5,679 bases of DNA from Candidatus Cloacimonadota bacterium (GTDB lineage Bacteria > Cloacimonadota > Cloacimonadia > JGIOTU-2): contig DRBZ01000058.1 of the NCBI GenBank assembly GCA_011043895.1, positions 1-5,679 of the forward strand, given 5' to 3'. Position numbers and translations under genes: made by a program. The notes below the pieces were generated by a model. That model was not told the origin of the DNA. It worked only from the letters and a program-made list of their open reading frames with translations, and did no database searches. Of the stretch, positions 5,525-5,679 are shown piece after piece. Positions within the stretch are counted from its first letter, which is position 1. Every line of letters starts with the position of its first letter.

Positions 5525-5679
5525 ATGCGCAATATTTTCCTGCATATTCTGGCAATCTGTACAATGTCACTTCTTCTTTCCCCAACTATGATACTTGCCC
5601 AATCAACTGTGGTGCTTGAGAATCAATACGATCTTGCAGGTCAAAGAACTGCTGAAACGCAGTATTTTATCATGGAATC
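5525..5679 (+). CDS. Secreted protein of unknown function (3' end missing)
   Basis: Only the first 51 codons are in the window. Residues 1-25 are a clear Sec signal peptide: an Arg near the N-terminus (M-R-N), a hydrophobic stretch (I4 to L19), then P-T-M-I-L-A with cleavage expected before Q26. There is no Cys at the cleavage point, so it is not a lipoprotein. The mature start (Q-S-T-V-V-L-E-N-Q-Y-D-L-A-G-Q-R-T-A-E-T-Q) shows no domain I can recognise. The start is supported by the strong ribosome binding site. It is transcribed divergently from the hydrolase gene and may be controlled through the inverted repeat upstream. Product and role unknown. Confidence 0.8.
   Translation, partial: MRNIFLHILAICTMSLLLSPTMILAQSTVVLENQYDLAGQRTAETQYFIME

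Overview
The window is bacterial DNA of moderately low GC, with purine-rich Shine-Dalgarno sites and mostly TAA stops. It carries most of a regulatory operon on the + strand (1-4489), a convergent single gene on the - strand (4613-5362), and the first 51 codons of a further + strand gene (from 5525). The solute-binding protein has an ordinary Sec signal peptide and no convincing lipobox. That hints at an organism with a true periplasm (Gram-negative-type envelope), but the phylum cannot be assigned from this sequence.

Region 1-4489 is a tightly packed set of six genes, all + strand. In order: (1) the 3' part of a membrane sensor phosphatase with a Cache-type extracytoplasmic tail end, one membrane helix, a HAMP domain and a PP2C-like SpoIIE phosphatase domain; (2) a periplasmic family-3 solute-binding protein; (3) a small single-domain cupin; (4) a second SpoIIE phosphatase, fused to a LytS/BtsS-type multi-helix membrane sensor; (5) an RsbW/SpoIIAB-like GHKL serine kinase; (6) a STAS-domain antagonist with a phosphorylatable serine motif. 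Junctions run from a 17-nt overlap to a 24-nt gap, and a rho-independent terminator follows gene 6, so one transcript is likely.

Taken together the genes form a nearly complete partner-switching module. The kinase would phosphorylate and inactivate the STAS protein. The two phosphatases, reading different signals (an extracytoplasmic ligand via Cache, perhaps pyruvate or a related small molecule via the LytS-type domain), would reverse this. Dephosphorylated STAS protein would then bind the kinase and free its client. No sigma factor or other client is in the window, and the solute-binding protein has no transporter partners here, so it may serve as a sensor component.

Region 4490-4612 holds the operon terminator. 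The - strand gene at 4613-5362 is a compact metallo-beta-lactamase-fold hydrolase resembling RNase Z but too short for the usual tRNase Z arm. The divergent spacer 5363-5524 contains a plausible - strand promoter, a near-perfect inverted repeat overlapping a TTGACA box, and a strong ribosome binding site for a secreted protein of unknown function that runs off the end of the window.
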